A stretch of DNA of 64,000 nucleotides from Bacillus sp. Marseille-Q1617 (GCF_903645295.1 NZ_CAHJXM010000001.1:1303501-1367500); one strand, 5' to 3'. Counted from the stretch's first letter, positions 33,310 through 42,872 are shown. Made by a program: numbers and translations. The notes: generated by a model not told the origin, from the sequence alone.

Positions 33310-34158
33310 TTAACGAAGGAAAAATACTGCCAATGTACCTGTCCCTGTATGAGAACCGACAGCACATCCAATAATATTGATGAAAACATCTTTTGGGGAG
33401 AACTTCTCCTCAATCATCTTTTTCATTTCCAGAGCAAGCTCCTCATCATCACCATGACTTATGGCAATCGTCTGCTGTGATAAATTTGAACCGCGTTCTT
33501 CCATCAGCTCGAGGATTCTTTTCTGAAGCTTCTTTTTGCCTCGGAGCTTTTCGATCGGAACAAGCTTACCATCCTCGACATGAAGAAGAGGTTTGATATT
33601 GAGCAGTCCTCCAAGGAATGCAGAGGCTTTTGAAACACGTCCGCCTTTGGCAAGATAATCGAGATCTTCCACAGTAAAGAGGTGTTCCATATGTTCTGCA
33701 TGGTAGGTGACGGTATCAATGATTTCCTTGTACGTCCCGCCTCCTTGCAGGGTCTTTAATGCACTTTGCACGATAAGGCCATAGCCAAGTGACGCACACT
33801 TGGAATCAATGATGGTAAGGTCAAGCCCGGGGTGTTCTTCTTTTACCTGATCCCGGATCATGACGGCTGTCTGATAAGTGCCTGAAAGCTGAGAAGAAAA
33901 GGCGACATAAATACCTTTCTCATCATTCTCGGCAAGCTCGGTAAATTTCTTCAGGAACGTTTCCGGGGATACTTGAGATGTTTTTGGCATATGCCCTTCA
34001 CGTATTTTATCAAAAACGGCTTTCGGTTCGATATCGATTAAATCTTCGTAATCCTGGCCTTCGATATGTACTTTAAGAGGAAAAAATTCTATGTTGTCCT
34101 GATTGAAAAATTCTTTTGGCAGATCGCTTGCACTATCAGCAAATAATTTTACTGTCAT
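33310..34158 (-). CDS. yitS: DegV-family fatty-acid-binding protein
   Basis: DegV (FakB-type) protein of 282 residues. It has the family opening KLFADSASDLP with the lipid-contact Ser/Asp, TSQVSPETF, the VAFSSQLSGTYQ loop, and LDYLAKGGRVSKASAFLGGLLNIKPLL. Such proteins carry fatty acids to the FakA kinase for phospholipid synthesis. ATG 34158 is preferred over 34167 because AAAGGG stands 9 nt upstream. The place before yitT matches B. subtilis yitS. No kinase gene is nearby, which is normal as FakA is encoded elsewhere. Confidence 0.9.
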   Translation of the reverse strand: MTVKLFADSASDLPKEFFNQDNIEFFPLKVHIEGQDYEDLIDIEPKAVFDKIREGHMPKTSQVSPETFLKKFTELAENDEKGIYVAFSSQLSGTYQTAVMIRDQVKEEHPGLDLTIIDSKCASLGYGLIVQSALKTLQGGGTYKEIIDTVTYHAEHMEHLFTVEDLDYLAKGGRVSKASAFLGGLLNIKPLLHVEDGKLVPIEKLRGKKKLQKRILELMEERGSNLSQQTIAISHGDDEELALEMKKMIEEKFSPKDVFINIIGCAVGSHTGTGTLAVFFLR

Positions 34159-34335
34159 TATTCTCATCCCTTTATCTTTACTTATAGCTTAAGTCTAGCT
34201 ATTTTTAAGTAAAATGACAATCTATTCCTTTATAAAAAATAATCCAATGGGATGACCTGCCGCCAGAGTTTAGGTATGATATTTTGTGGAACATATTTAG
34301 TAGTACATAATTAAAACAACAGAGGAGGTTTGTGC

Positions 34336-35190
34336 ATGAACAGGGATCATGTTCATTTAGAAGCAAAAAAGTTTGTGGTCGTACTGATCGGGGCGATACT
34401 GGGTGCGATAGCCATGAACTTTTTCTTGATACCGGCAAATGTCTACGCAAGTGGATTTACCGGAATGGCACAATTATTATCGAGTATTATCAAGGAATTT
34501 ACACAATTTAATGTATCAACAGGTATTTTACTATTCATATTAAATATTCCTGTCACCATTATCGGATGGTTTAAGGTTGGAAAGTCCTTTACTGTTTACA
34601 GCTTTATATCCGTGTTCCTGACCTCTTTTTTCTTAGAGGTCATTCCCGTCATTCATTTATCCCCGGATATATTATTGAATGCGGTCTTCGGAGGTGTCAT
34701 TGCTGCGGTTGGAGTAGGTCTTACATTGAAGTGGGGTGCCTCTACCGGAGGAATGGATATCATTGCGATGATTCTATCCCGCATGAAAGATAGGCCCGTA
34801 GGTTCGTATTTCTTTGTAATGAATGCGGTCATCATCATTTCAGCAGGTTTTTTATACGGTTGGGAGAAAGCATTATATACTCTCGTAACACTTTATGCTT
34901 CCACACGTGTCATCGATGCGATCCATACCCGTCACGAGAAGTTGACGGCCATGATCATTACGAAGAAATCACAAGAACTTCGCGAAGCCATCCATTCAAA
35001 GCTGATGAGGGGAATTACCACTGTTCCTGCAAAAGGGGCTTTTTCAGGAGAGGCGAAAGAAATGATGATTATCGTCATATCACGCTATGAGCTGTATGAG
35101 CTGGAGCATACAATCAAGGAAGTGGACCCCAACGCCTTTACCAACATCGTACAAACGACAGGTATCTTCGGTTTCTTCAGAAGAGATTAA
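34336..35190 (+). CDS. yitT: YitT-family membrane protein (DUF161/DUF2179)
   Basis: Protein of 284 residues with five or six membrane helices (residues about 12-165) followed by a cytosolic DUF2179 domain of about 80 residues (LTAMIITKKSQELREAI, TTVPAKGAFSGE). Conserved family pieces: AIAMNFFLIPANVYASGFTG and WGASTGGMDIIA. Function unknown; a transport or signalling role is assumed for the family. ATG 34336 has AGGAGG 7 nt upstream, better than the TTG at 34330. Divergent from yitS. Confidence 0.92.
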   Translation: MNRDHVHLEAKKFVVVLIGAILGAIAMNFFLIPANVYASGFTGMAQLLSSIIKEFTQFNVSTGILLFILNIPVTIIGWFKVGKSFTVYSFISVFLTSFFLEVIPVIHLSPDILLNAVFGGVIAAVGVGLTLKWGASTGGMDIIAMILSRMKDRPVGSYFFVMNAVIIISAGFLYGWEKALYTLVTLYASTRVIDAIHTRHEKLTAMIITKKSQELREAIHSKLMRGITTVPAKGAFSGEAKEMMIIVISRYELYELEHTIKEVDPNAFTNIVQTTGIFGFFRRD

Positions 35191-35222
35191 TGATAAAGTG
35201 AATATCTTGCAGCTTGACGATA

Positions 35223-35259
35223 AAAAAGGTTGACCTTGTGATTGAAGGTCAACCTTTTT
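35223..35259. terminator. Bidirectional terminator between yitT and the DUF3813 gene
   Basis: Perfect 15-bp stem AAAAAGGTTGACCTT/AAGGTCAACCTTTTT with a 7-nt loop. Confidence 0.92.
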
Positions 35260-35264
35260 GCTCG

Positions 35265-35456
35265 TTACTGAAGGGTATTCAACTCATCTTGAAGGGCGCG
35301 TAATTGGCGTTGTTCTTCTACATTGCTATTAGCATATGCAGAAGACAAGGCATTTTTTGCTTTGCTTACAGATGCTTCAGTATTCCCGCCTTGGGCTGCC
35401 GCCTGTTTCGCGGAGTTGACTGCTTGGCGTGCCTGCCTGAATAATGGATTGCTCAT
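35265..35456 (-). CDS. Small DUF3813-like protein
   Basis: Sixty-three residues, MSNPLFRQARQAVNSAKQAA and onward, mostly Ala/Gln/Asn-rich helix with no membrane segment. I recognise it as the DUF3813 type, small Bacillaceae proteins found between yitT and yitU. It lies 1 nt after the preceding small gene and just before the HAD gene's neighbourhood, so the three form a likely operon. Function unknown. Confidence 0.8.
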   Translation of the reverse strand: MSNPLFRQARQAVNSAKQAAAQGGNTEASVSKAKNALSSAYANSNVEEQRQLRALQDELNTLQ

Positions 35457-35457
35457 A

Positions 35458-35610
35458 TTAAATTCCTCCCAAAGAGGAGTCTTCCACTTTAGATGACAGT
35501 TTATTTGCCTCTGCTTCTGCGTATGTCAAATGGTAGGGAATACGTTCATCATGTTTTTCTACAGCAACTTTACCTTGTTGTACAAATCGTTTGGATTTAT
35601 TTCTACCCAT
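35458..35610 (-). CDS. Small basic protein of unknown function
   Basis: Fifty residues from ATG 35610: starts MGRNKSKRFVQQGKVAVEK and ends KVEDSSLGGI. AAGGGGTGG precedes the ATG; the longer frame up to 35712 lacks a ribosome site and overlaps the HAD stop. N-terminal half is basic, C-terminal half is Ala/Glu helix. It sits in one operon with the DUF3813 gene. I do not recognise a named family. Confidence 0.7.
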   Translation of the reverse strand: MGRNKSKRFVQQGKVAVEKHDERIPYHLTYAEAEANKLSSKVEDSSLGGI

Positions 35611-35711
35611 TGCAACCACCCCTTTTACAAGCTGGAACACAAAGTTGTGTTCTCTTGTAGTATGGCTTGTATCGGAAGTGTTTACAGTAAAAAAAATTCC
35701 CACTCCTGCCA

Positions 35712-36527
35712 TTAAAGATTAAAGCGGTTTTGCAGGTATCTTCCTATCCCGTCTTCTTCATTTGTCCATGTGATGTCATTTGCGACTTCCTTCAGTTTAT
35801 CAATGGCATTACCCATTGCCACACCTGTGCCGGCATATTGCAGCATTTCAAAGTCGTTGTCTTCATCACCGAATGCTATGATTCGCTCCTGTGGGATTTC
35901 AAGCGATGAAGCGACTTTTTCGATGCCGACGGCTTTATTTAATCCTGTTTTAACAATTTCAATGACATGCCACGGTGCAGCCCATCTGCGGTGATCGATC
36001 ACTTCTGCATGAACTTCATCAAGATGTGCACGGATGTCTTTCACATCCTTCTCTTCCGCATGGATCAGCATTGAGGTAGGATTTTCAGAGAGGACTTCAC
36101 GGATATCCCCGGTTGAGATGGATGGATTGCCCATCATAAATACATCGATGAGTTTTTCATCATGATAATGAAGGTATACATCGTCCTTAACTTCCGCGAT
36201 GATATTTCGGAACGGAAAGTCATGGCAGGCTTCAATGATTTGTTTTGATACATGTAAATCCATCGGGGTATGATAAGTACCCCATGTGTCATCTGTCGGA
36301 TGATGAACAAACGCACCATTGAAGTTGACGATAGGGGTTCCCAGGTTTAACTGTTTGTAATACACTTCACTTGCCCGGTACGGCCGGCCAGTGGCAATCA
36401 TCACTTCGTGTCCTTGTCTTCTTGCCTGTGCCAATGTATGAAGAGTCTTGGATGAAATTTTTTTCTCATCGGTCAGGAGTGTACCGTCCAGGTCCAATAC
36501 TATTAAGTGCTTTTCGTGTGAATTCAT
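35712..36527 (-). CDS. yitU: HAD-superfamily (Cof-type) phosphatase YitU
   Basis: Cof-subfamily HAD hydrolase of 271 residues. Motif I LIVLDLDGTLLTD holds the nucleophile Asp, motif II is MIATGRP, Lys of motif III is in NKAVGIEKV, and motif IV is AFGDEDNDFEML. The C2 cap fills residues about 85-185. Predicted sugar-phosphate or cofactor phosphatase; the orthologue in B. subtilis is linked to flavin mononucleotide-type substrates only by family data. The start at ATG 36527 has GGAG 10 nt upstream and gives the usual length. Divergent from yitV. Confidence 0.9.
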   Translation of the reverse strand: MNSHEKHLIVLDLDGTLLTDEKKISSKTLHTLAQARRQGHEVMIATGRPYRASEVYYKQLNLGTPIVNFNGAFVHHPTDDTWGTYHTPMDLHVSKQIIEACHDFPFRNIIAEVKDDVYLHYHDEKLIDVFMMGNPSISTGDIREVLSENPTSMLIHAEEKDVKDIRAHLDEVHAEVIDHRRWAAPWHVIEIVKTGLNKAVGIEKVASSLEIPQERIIAFGDEDNDFEMLQYAGTGVAMGNAIDKLKEVANDITWTNEEDGIGRYLQNRFNL

Positions 36528-36760
36528 ATCGTATTTTCTCCAATTCTTTATAGTGTAATGATACAAAATGGGTGTGTTAATATGTATGCTGCAGCAAATC
36601 CTCACTGTAAGAATAGTGTATATGCATCCAGTGAAAGCTGTCCATATCATGCAATCGAATGTAATGATATTTTTACAATACGGGTATTAAATATTATACA
36701 TACTGTAAAATCTAGGATATCATATTACTGTTACCAGCGTACAGAAGGGAGCACGTTACC

Positions 36761-37534
36761 ATGATCGTAGTTGAGAAATCAAATATAAAAGAGATTCCTT
36801 ATCTTCATCTTGTTAGAGAAGAAGAAAAAAGCAATCCATTGCCATTGTGCTTTTTTATACATGGATTCACCAGTGCGAAAGAGCATAATCTCCATTATGC
36901 TTATTATTTGGCTGAAAAAGGCTTCCGGGTCATACTCCCTGATTGTCTTGAGCATGGTGAGAGAGCAACTGGAAAATCGGAAGAAGAATTAGGCAGCGTT
37001 TTCTGGAAGATTGTACTGAACAGCATTCATGAACTGTCAATTTTGAAAGGGCATTTCGGGGAAAAAGGCTTGCTGGTGGAGAATGGAGTAGGGGTGGCTG
37101 GCACCTCGATGGGGGGGATTGTCACCCTTGGGGCATTGACACAGTATGATTGGATTTCTTCTGCCGTTTCACTGATGGGCAATCCATCGTATGTGAAATT
37201 TGCCAAAGCACAGCTTGCCCATTTGAAATCTTCAGGTTATCAACTGCCGTTCAGTGAGGAAGAGGTGCAGGCAATCCTAAATGAACTGTCCCACTATGAC
37301 TTAAGCCTGCAGCCTGAAAAGCTGAAGGGACGCCCGCTCATGTTCTGGCATGGAAAAAAAGACAAAGTCGTTCCGTTTCATCTGACTGAAGAATTTTACA
37401 AAAGTATTTTACCTGCCTATGAAGGCAATGAAGAAAATATCTTATTCATCGCTGATGACAAAGCTGACCATAAGGTTTCAAGAGACGGCGTCATGAAGCT
37501 TGTCGAATGGTTCGAAAAACATCTTTCGGCTTAA
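36761..37534 (+). CDS. yitV: Alpha/beta hydrolase YitV
   Basis: Predicted esterase of 257 residues. FFIHGFTSAKEH is the oxyanion region, GTSMGG the nucleophile elbow with the catalytic Ser, WHGKKDKVVP provides the acid Asp, and the final His is in DHKVSRDG. No signal peptide, so cytosolic. The ATG at 36761 is preceded by AGAAGGGAG. It is syntenic with B. subtilis yitV, followed by yitW. Substrate unknown. Confidence 0.9.
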   Translation: MIVVEKSNIKEIPYLHLVREEEKSNPLPLCFFIHGFTSAKEHNLHYAYYLAEKGFRVILPDCLEHGERATGKSEEELGSVFWKIVLNSIHELSILKGHFGEKGLLVENGVGVAGTSMGGIVTLGALTQYDWISSAVSLMGNPSYVKFAKAQLAHLKSSGYQLPFSEEEVQAILNELSHYDLSLQPEKLKGRPLMFWHGKKDKVVPFHLTEEFYKSILPAYEGNEENILFIADDKADHKVSRDGVMKLVEWFEKHLSA

Positions 37535-37604
37535 CCTTTTGTCTTCATTGGCTTTCTTTGATAAGATAATGATAAGATGAAGTACAGTAAAGGAGAGTGT
37601 AACG

Positions 37605-37913
37605 ATGGATCAGGATCTGAAAGATAATTTGATGGGAGCACTTGAACAGGTTGTGGACCCTGAATTAGGAATAGATATCGTCAATTTGGGATTGGTATAT
37701 GATGTAGATCTAGACGAAGAAGGAAAAGCGACTGTCACCATGACCCTCACATCCATGGGCTGCCCGCTGGCAGGGACGATCGTGGATCAAGTCAAGGCAG
37801 CATTAAGTGACATTCCTGAAGTGAAAGAAACAGAAGTGGATATCGTATGGAATCCGCCATGGAGCAAAGATAAGATGTCACGCTACGCAAAAATTGCATT
37901 AGGCATCACATGA
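37605..37913 (+). CDS. yitW: MIP18/DUF59 iron-sulfur assembly factor YitW
   Basis: SufT-like DUF59 protein of 102 residues. Motifs: VVDPELGIDIVNLGLVYDV, TLTSMGCPLAGTIVDQV with the single conserved Cys, and WNPPWSKDKMS. Proteins of this type help mature Fe-S proteins. AAGGAGAG precedes the ATG. It follows yitV by 70 nt and ends in a strong terminator. Confidence 0.92.
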   Translation: MDQDLKDNLMGALEQVVDPELGIDIVNLGLVYDVDLDEEGKATVTMTLTSMGCPLAGTIVDQVKAALSDIPEVKETEVDIVWNPPWSKDKMSRYAKIALGIT

Positions 37914-37916
37914 TTT

Positions 37917-37950
37917 AAAAAATACCCCTTCAACTTAGGGGTATTTTTTT
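37917..37950 (+). terminator. Terminator after yitW
   Basis: AAAAATACCCC pairs with GGGGTATTTTTTT around a 9-nt loop. Confidence 0.9.
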
Positions 37951-38020
37951 ATGGCGTTTTTATTAAAGATGATTTATAGACCTAAAAAAGAGGAAGGGAA
38001 AAAGTGTTTTTTATCTAAAT

Positions 38021-38070
38021 AAAACCCCAACTAATTTGCGTTATAGGAGACAAATTAGTTCAGGCTTTTT
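38021..38070 (+). terminator. Terminator-like hairpin at the left end of repeat unit C
   Basis: AACTAATTTG (38029-38038) pairs with CAAATTAGTT (38051-38060), flanked by AAAACCCC and GGCTTTTT. It is a slightly degenerate version of the perfect hairpin at 60062-60110 and belongs to the same larger repeat unit. Confidence 0.6.
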
Positions 38071-38105
38071 AATTTGGTCAGATGGACATTTTGATTTAGC
38101 GCTTT

Positions 38106-38366
38106 CCAGCAATTGATTGGAGTGCAAGACGAAGACTCCTGCGGGAAGAGTAGCTTATAAGAATAGCGGAAGGGCTTTGCTCAGAGGCGTGTGGCATAAG
38201 ACGAATCGGCCACGAAGGCGTTCTTTGCCTTCTTGGACGGTTTGACTTATGACATGTGCCTCTAAGCCCTGCAGCTAGACAAGTGAGACCCCACAGGAGC
38301 TTACGCGACGAGGAGGCTCACGGGCTACCCGCGGAAAGCGAAGTCTTGCACGGAAATCATTAGCGG
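38106..38366 (+). repeat. Structured intergenic repeat, copy C, interrupted
   Basis: Same core family as copies A, B, D and E: stem GTGCAAGAC (38122-38130) with GTCTTGCAC (38343-38351), GTAGC/GCTAC and GTGAG/CTCAC kept. Between GTAGC and GTGAG about 125 bp are inserted (38158-38282), forming a separate long hairpin. The larger unit runs from about 38000 to TTTTGTCCCA at 38417-38426 and matches copy D over its flanks. It lies downstream of yitW in the same orientation. Confidence 0.85.
38171..38270 (+). other. Nested long RNA-type hairpin inside repeat C
   Basis: A single ~100-nt stem: AGGGCTT/AAGCCCT, AGAGGC/GCCTCT, CATAAG/CTTATG, CGAATCG/CGGTTTG and GAAGGC/GCCTTC with loop GTTCTTT. Many positions pair only as G-U, for example in CGAATCG against CGGTTTG, which would be mismatches in DNA but hold in RNA. 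Confidence 0.65.
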
Positions 38367-38443
38367 TATTAAAAGACTACGCTGAAATTTTTCGTCTTTA
38401 AGTGGTGGTTTATTAGTTTTGTCCCAGCCTCTTCTTAATGTAA

Positions 38444-39253
38444 TTAAATGAATATAACAACCAGTATTCCGACGATCAAGCAATAAAAAGCAAAATATTT
38501 CAGATTTCCTTTGGCCATGATATTCATAAACCATTTTAATGAGAAGTAAGATGCGATCAATGATCCAAAGAATGCCAGCAGATAAGGCATTGTCATGGAT
38601 GCCGCAGGCGGAGCATCAATCAGGTCTTTGATCCCGAGAAGCATCACCCCGAAACTGACCGGGATATATAAAAGGAAAGAATAGCGCAATGCAGTTTCTG
38701 CTTTCATACCGCGGGCCATGGCTGCAACGATCGTGGCGCCTGACCGGCTGATCCCCGGAATCAGTGCAACTGCTTGAGCGAGACCGATGATAAGGGCATC
38801 TTTTACGTTAAGGTCCCCATCGTTTTTCCTTCCGCGAAGGTTTCGGATCAGCCATAAAGCAGTTCCGGTAATGATCAGGGTGATCCCAATTGTCACAACT
38901 GATGAAAGGTGTTTTTCTATGACATCGCCAAACACCACTCCGATGACTCCTGCGGGAATCGTCCCGATGATCAGGTAAACAATAAAATGGAAATCGCGTT
39001 TGTTTTCGGGTGTCTTTTCTTTAAAATATCCTAAGCCATTGACAATCAAACGCCAAATGTCTTCTCGATACACTAATAATACTGCAAATAAGGAAGCTGT
39101 ATTTACTAATATTTCGAAGGTCAAGCCCGGTTCTTCAATCCCAAGGAAGTACTGAGCAAGAACGAGATGACCACTCGATGAAATCGGAATCGGTTCAGTA
39201 AAACCCTGGAATATTCCTAAAAATAAGTATTTAACTATCAGATAAAAATCCAT
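38444..39253 (-). CDS. uppP: Undecaprenyl-diphosphatase UppP (BacA)
   Basis: Integral membrane enzyme of 269 residues with about eight helices. Motif 1 reads [16 protein letters not shown] with the catalytic Glu and Ser-rich loop; motif 2 is [11 protein letters not shown] with the essential Arg. It dephosphorylates undecaprenyl pyrophosphate to recycle the lipid carrier for peptidoglycan and teichoic acids, and overexpression confers bacitracin resistance in relatives. GGAGG precedes the ATG. Monocistronic, facing yitW across the repeat C region. Confidence 0.95.
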   Translation of the reverse strand: MDFYLIVKYLFLGIFQGFTEPIPISSSGHLVLAQYFLGIEEPGLTFEILVNTASLFAVLLVYREDIWRLIVNGLGYFKEKTPENKRDFHFIVYLIIGTIPAGVIGVVFGDVIEKHLSSVVTIGITLIITGTALWLIRNLRGRKNDGDLNVKDALIIGLAQAVALIPGISRSGATIVAAMARGMKAETALRYSFLLYIPVSFGVMLLGIKDLIDAPPAASMTMPYLLAFFGSLIASYFSLKWFMNIMAKGNLKYFAFYCLIVGILVVIFI

Positions 39254-39449
39254 TACATATCCTCCAAGCGTAATTTCTCCACATTTTTTTATTTAACACC
39301 AAATGGTAACAGGCTGTAAAGACTTTTTCCGAATGTTAACCAAACCGTAATCTAATGTTCAAGAAGATACCTTCATCTGGCATGAATGAACATCCCCGCG
39401 AAGTAGAAAATATAAAAGAAGCCACGCTTCAAACGGAGGAGGTATATGA

Positions 39450-39629
39450 ATGGGACAACCAAGACATTTTAGGGGTGGAGAAAAAGCGCCGAATAATGGC
39501 ATCTATATTGAAATTGGTGAAACCGGAAGCAACGTGAACAATCCTCAAAAGCTAAAAATGAAAGCGGGAGACCGGTTCCCTGAAAATTCAAATCACAACC
39601 GCCACTGGACTTACATGAGAAAACCTTAA
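39450..39629 (+). CDS. yjzC: YjzC-like small protein
   Basis: A 59-residue frame: MGQPRHFRGGEKAPNNGIYI at the start, then EIGETGSNV, AGDRFPENSN and a basic end. GGAGGAGG lies 7 nt before the ATG. The sequence resembles B. subtilis YjzC, and yjzC also stands next to the yjzD-yjaU block there. An overlapping frame (39355-39537) has no ribosome site. YjzC is a small protein of unknown function linked to sporulation or transition-phase expression in relatives. Confidence 0.88.
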   Translation: MGQPRHFRGGEKAPNNGIYIEIGETGSNVNNPQKLKMKAGDRFPENSNHNRHWTYMRKP

Positions 39630-39644
39630 TAATGAAGTTTCCAG

Positions 39645-39727
39645 GAACAAGGATTACCGTTAGAGGATACAGGGAATGGGTTAAAACGTTCCTTGGTCCT
39701 TACGGTCATTCCTTGTTCTTTTTCTTT
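39645..39727 (+). terminator. Possible terminator after yjzC
   Basis: GAACAAGGATTACCG pairs imperfectly with CGGTCATTCCTTGTTC across a 43-nt loop that contains a further small stem, followed by TTTTTC. Long loop, so less certain. Confidence 0.45.
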
Positions 39728-39762
39728 TTATTTTTCTTGAGAAGAAGATATAATAATACAAA

Positions 39763-39780
39763 AGGTCAATAAAGGTCAAG
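39763..39780 (+). promoter_or_regulatory. CtsR operator in front of clpB
   Basis: AGGTCAATAAAGGTCAAG is a direct heptad repeat that fits the CtsR consensus RGTCAAA-NAN-RGTCAAA with two deviations. A TATAAT at 39749-39754 is 8 nt upstream, so CtsR would cover the transcription start. Confidence 0.8.
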
Positions 39781-39803
39781 AGAGGGAAGAGGTGTTGAAG
39801 CAC

Positions 39804-42401
39804 ATGAATGTTGATTCCATGACACACAGCATACAAGAAGGACTTGCCGCAGCAGGTCAACTTGCCAAAGATCACAAGCATACGGATATTCGAATACTCC
39901 ATTTATGGAACATGTTGATTCAAAATCCGGATGGACTTCTTAAATCGATCTATGAAAAAGCTGGGATCATTACAGCCGATTTACACGATTTTCTCCAGCA
40001 AAAGCTGAAGGGGATTCCGGCGGTGGAAGGTTCTGGAGTACAGTATGGCCAATATTTATCCAATGACCTAAACCGTCTCATTCAGGAAGGAGAAAAGCTC
40101 CGAAGTAAATGGGGTGATGATTTTTTATCAATCGAACATTTAGTCCTGGCTCTCTATCAGCAACCCGATCATCCCGTCATTCGATATTTGAAGGAAAAGG
40201 GAATCACCAATGAACAGCTGACAACAGTCATTACTTCAATAAGAGGAGGAAAAAAGGTGAACACTCAAAATCCTGAAGTTACATATGAAGCACTAGAAAA
40301 GTATGGAAGGGATCTTGTGGCAGAAGTCAAATCAGGCAAAATAGATCCCGTCATCGGCAGGGATGGTGAGATCCGCCATGTCATCCGCATCCTTTCAAGA
40401 AAAACGAAGAATAACCCTGTCCTGATCGGTGAACCGGGAGTTGGGAAAACAGCAATCGTCGAAGGACTGGCCCAGCGGATTGTAAGGAAAGATGTTCCAG
40501 AAGGGCTGAAGGATAAGACCATATTTGAACTCGATATGAGTTCCCTAGTGGCAGGCGCAAAGTTTCGCGGGGAATTCGAAGAAAGATTGAAAGCCGTGCT
40601 GACGGAAGTGAAAAAAAGTGAAGGGAAAATCCTTCTGTTCATCGATGAATTGCATACGATTGTCGGAGCCGGCAAGACAGAAGGTGCAATGGATGCCGGG
40701 AACATCCTGAAACCGATGCTTGCCAGGGGGGAACTTCACTGTATCGGTGCCACTACGCTGAATGAATACCGCAAATATATCGAAAAGGATCCGGCACTGG
40801 AACGCCGTTTTCAACAGGTGATGGTTCAGGAGCCGAACGTGGAAGATACGGTATCCATTTTAAGGGGACTAAAAGAACGGTTTGAAATCCACCATGGGGT
40901 CAATATCCACGACCGCGCAATCGTAGCAGCTGCAAGGCTGTCCGATCGTTACATTTCAGATCGTTTTCTGCCGGATAAGGCGATTGACCTGATTGATGAG
41001 GCGTGTGCAATGATTCGTACGGAAATTGATTCAATGCCTTCCGAGCTGGATGAAGTGACCCGTAAAGTGATGCAGCTTGAAATCGAAGAGGCGGCACTCA
41101 CTAAAGAAAAAGATGAACAAAGTAAGGAACGTCTGAGCCGAATCAAAGAAGATTTAACTAATCTGAAAGAAAAAGCTGATGCAATGAAGCTCAAATGGCT
41201 AAAAGAGAAAGAAAGCATAGGGGTGGTTCAGGAAAAAAGAGAAGAACTGGAAAAGTTGAGGCGCCAGCTTGAAGAAGCGGAAAGCGATTATGACTTAAAT
41301 AAGGCTGCTGAACTGAGGCACGGCAGGATTCCCGCAATGGAAAAGGAACTTCAGGCAGTTGAACAGGAAATGATGAAGGAACAAGAGGGAAGGCTTGTAA
41401 GAGAAGAAGTGACGGAGGAAGAAGTTGCAAACATCGTAGCCAGGTGGACTGGGATCCCTGTAACCAAGCTGGTCGAGGGTGAAAGGGAAAAACTCCTGAA
41501 GCTTGACAAGATATTGCATGAACGGGTCATAGGGCAGGAGGAAGCGGTAGAGCTTGTCAGCGATGCAGTGATTCGTGCAAGGGCCGGGATCAAAGATCCT
41601 AATCGTCCGATCGGCTCTTTCATTTTCCTTGGCCCTACCGGGGTGGGAAAGACAGAGCTTGCCAAGACGCTTGCCCATACTTTATTCGATAGCGAAGAAC
41701 AGATGATTAGAATGGATATGTCTGAATATATGGAGAAGCATGCTGTATCAAGACTGGTCGGGGCCCCTCCCGGGTACGTCGGCTATGAAGAGGGCGGCCA
41801 GCTCACGGAAGCCATCAGACGCAAGCCTTATTCAGTGATCCTGCTCGATGAAATTGAAAAGGCTCATCCCGAAGTGTTCAATATTCTTCTGCAGATGCTC
41901 GACGACGGACGCATTACTGACTCACAAGGGAGAACGGTTGATTGTAAAAACACGGTTATCATTATGACGTCCAACATTGGTTCAGCCCACTTATTGGAGA
42001 GAAATAAAGGGGAAGAAGAAATTGATGATGAAACGAAAGAGCTGGTGATGAAGCAGCTGAGAGGCTCGTTCAGACCTGAATTTCTGAACCGTGTAGATGA
42101 CATCATCCTATTCAAGCCGCTCAGTATCGAAAATGTCAAAGGGATCATTGAAAAGCTTCTCATTGAATTGCAGTCCCGTGTAGAAGAACAGCAAATAACC
42201 ATAAATCTGACTGAAAAAGCTAAAGAGTTTATTGCACAGGCCGCATACGATCCTGTATACGGAGCACGCCCTTTGAAAAGATATCTTCAAAGGGAAATTG
42301 AAACAAAACTGGCAAGGGAACTGATTGCAGGCAATATTGGAATAAATGAAGAAGTAGTGATCGATGCCGGGGATGAAGGGCTGCATCTTTCTGTTCGCTA
42401 G
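39804..42401 (+). CDS. clpB: ClpB disaggregase (AAA+ chaperone)
   Basis: ClpB of 865 residues with two AAA+ modules: Walker A GEPGVGKT (about residue 205) and GPTGVGKT (about residue 604), Walker B FIDELHT and [11 protein letters not shown]. The N-domain has [17 protein letters not shown] coiled-coil middle domain lies at about 410-525, and ClpP-binding IGF loops are absent, as in ClpB. It rescues aggregated proteins with DnaK. ATG 39804 is chosen (MNVDSMT, GAGGTG 9 nt upstream). A CtsR box and SigA -10 precede it. It lies between yjzC and yjzD, where B. subtilis has none, since B. subtilis lacks clpB. Confidence 0.96.
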   Translation: MNVDSMTHSIQEGLAAAGQLAKDHKHTDIRILHLWNMLIQNPDGLLKSIYEKAGIITADLHDFLQQKLKGIPAVEGSGVQYGQYLSNDLNRLIQEGEKLRSKWGDDFLSIEHLVLALYQQPDHPVIRYLKEKGITNEQLTTVITSIRGGKKVNTQNPEVTYEALEKYGRDLVAEVKSGKIDPVIGRDGEIRHVIRILSRKTKNNPVLIGEPGVGKTAIVEGLAQRIVRKDVPEGLKDKTIFELDMSSLVAGAKFRGEFEERLKAVLTEVKKSEGKILLFIDELHTIVGAGKTEGAMDAGNILKPMLARGELHCIGATTLNEYRKYIEKDPALERRFQQVMVQEPNVEDTVSILRGLKERFEIHHGVNIHDRAIVAAARLSDRYISDRFLPDKAIDLIDEACAMIRTEIDSMPSELDEVTRKVMQLEIEEAALTKEKDEQSKERLSRIKEDLTNLKEKADAMKLKWLKEKESIGVVQEKREELEKLRRQLEEAESDYDLNKAAELRHGRIPAMEKELQAVEQEMMKEQEGRLVREEVTEEEVANIVARWTGIPVTKLVEGEREKLLKLDKILHERVIGQEEAVELVSDAVIRARAGIKDPNRPIGSFIFLGPTGVGKTELAKTLAHTLFDSEEQMIRMDMSEYMEKHAVSRLVGAPPGYVGYEEGGQLTEAIRRKPYSVILLDEIEKAHPEVFNILLQMLDDGRITDSQGRTVDCKNTVIIMTSNIGSAHLLERNKGEEEIDDETKELVMKQLRGSFRPEFLNRVDDIILFKPLSIENVKGIIEKLLIELQSRVEEQQITINLTEKAKEFIAQAAYDPVYGARPLKRYLQREIETKLARELIAGNIGINEEVVIDAGDEGLHLSVR

Positions 42402-42418
42402 TAAATTCAAATATAAAT

Positions 42419-42447
42419 AAAAAGCAGCCTGCAACAGGCTGCTTTTT
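42419..42447. terminator. Bidirectional terminator between clpB and yjzD
   Basis: Perfect stem AAAGCAGCCTG/CAGGCTGCTTT with a 3-nt loop, A and T tracts on both sides. Confidence 0.92.
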
Positions 42448-42631
42448 AATGATGATCTTCAACAGGGTCGTTTGGAATAATCGTTGTAATGACAAAAAGT
42501 AAAATTGTAACACCGATTGAAAGAATCAATCCCGTTTCAAAATGAAAAGCTGTTCCATTCATTGAACTTACCACGTAAGTTAACATTTCCGTCAAAACGA
42601 ACGCCCAGAAAAATGTCCAGAAAAACCTCAC
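42446..42631 (-). CDS. yjzD: YjzD-like small membrane protein (DUF2929)
   Basis: Small protein of 61 residues with two predicted transmembrane helices (RFFWTFFWAFVLTEMLTYVV and the LILSIGVTILLFVITTI region) and an acidic His-containing tail. GTG 42631 has GAGGTG 6 nt upstream and gives MRFFWTFFW, the usual beginning; GTG 42640 is the alternative. Belongs to DUF2929, of unknown function. Position next to yjaU follows B. subtilis. Confidence 0.85.
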   Translation of the reverse strand: MRFFWTFFWAFVLTEMLTYVVSSMNGTAFHFETGLILSIGVTILLFVITTIIPNDPVEDHH

Positions 42632-42872
42632 GCCAGTCACCTCATTCCTCTATTTTATTCATATGTAGATGGGTTCCAACCATTTTCAATCTTTATTATC
42701 ATACCATACCCGTTTTAAATAATAAATGACGAATATGTGAAAATGTAACCCTTATCATAAGCTCAGCAGCAAATAACTTGTTCGGATTTTCTGCTTAATT
42801 AGGCAAACTTCCTTTCAAAAAATCTTTCCGTACATAAACTGTAATGACTCATTATGTAAAAGGAGAATTCCA

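Noticed and set aside
36558..36764. 68-codon frame with several Cys before yitV
   Set aside because: No ribosome site; it lies in the divergent promoter region between yitU and yitV and has irregular composition.
38001..38426. Rightward coding potential in repeat C
   Set aside because: All frames are short and broken; folding signals explain the sequence better.
39355..39537. 60-codon frame overlapping yjzC
   Set aside because: Other frame of the yjzC gene, with no Shine-Dalgarno; the YjzC frame has GGAGGAGG and family resemblance.
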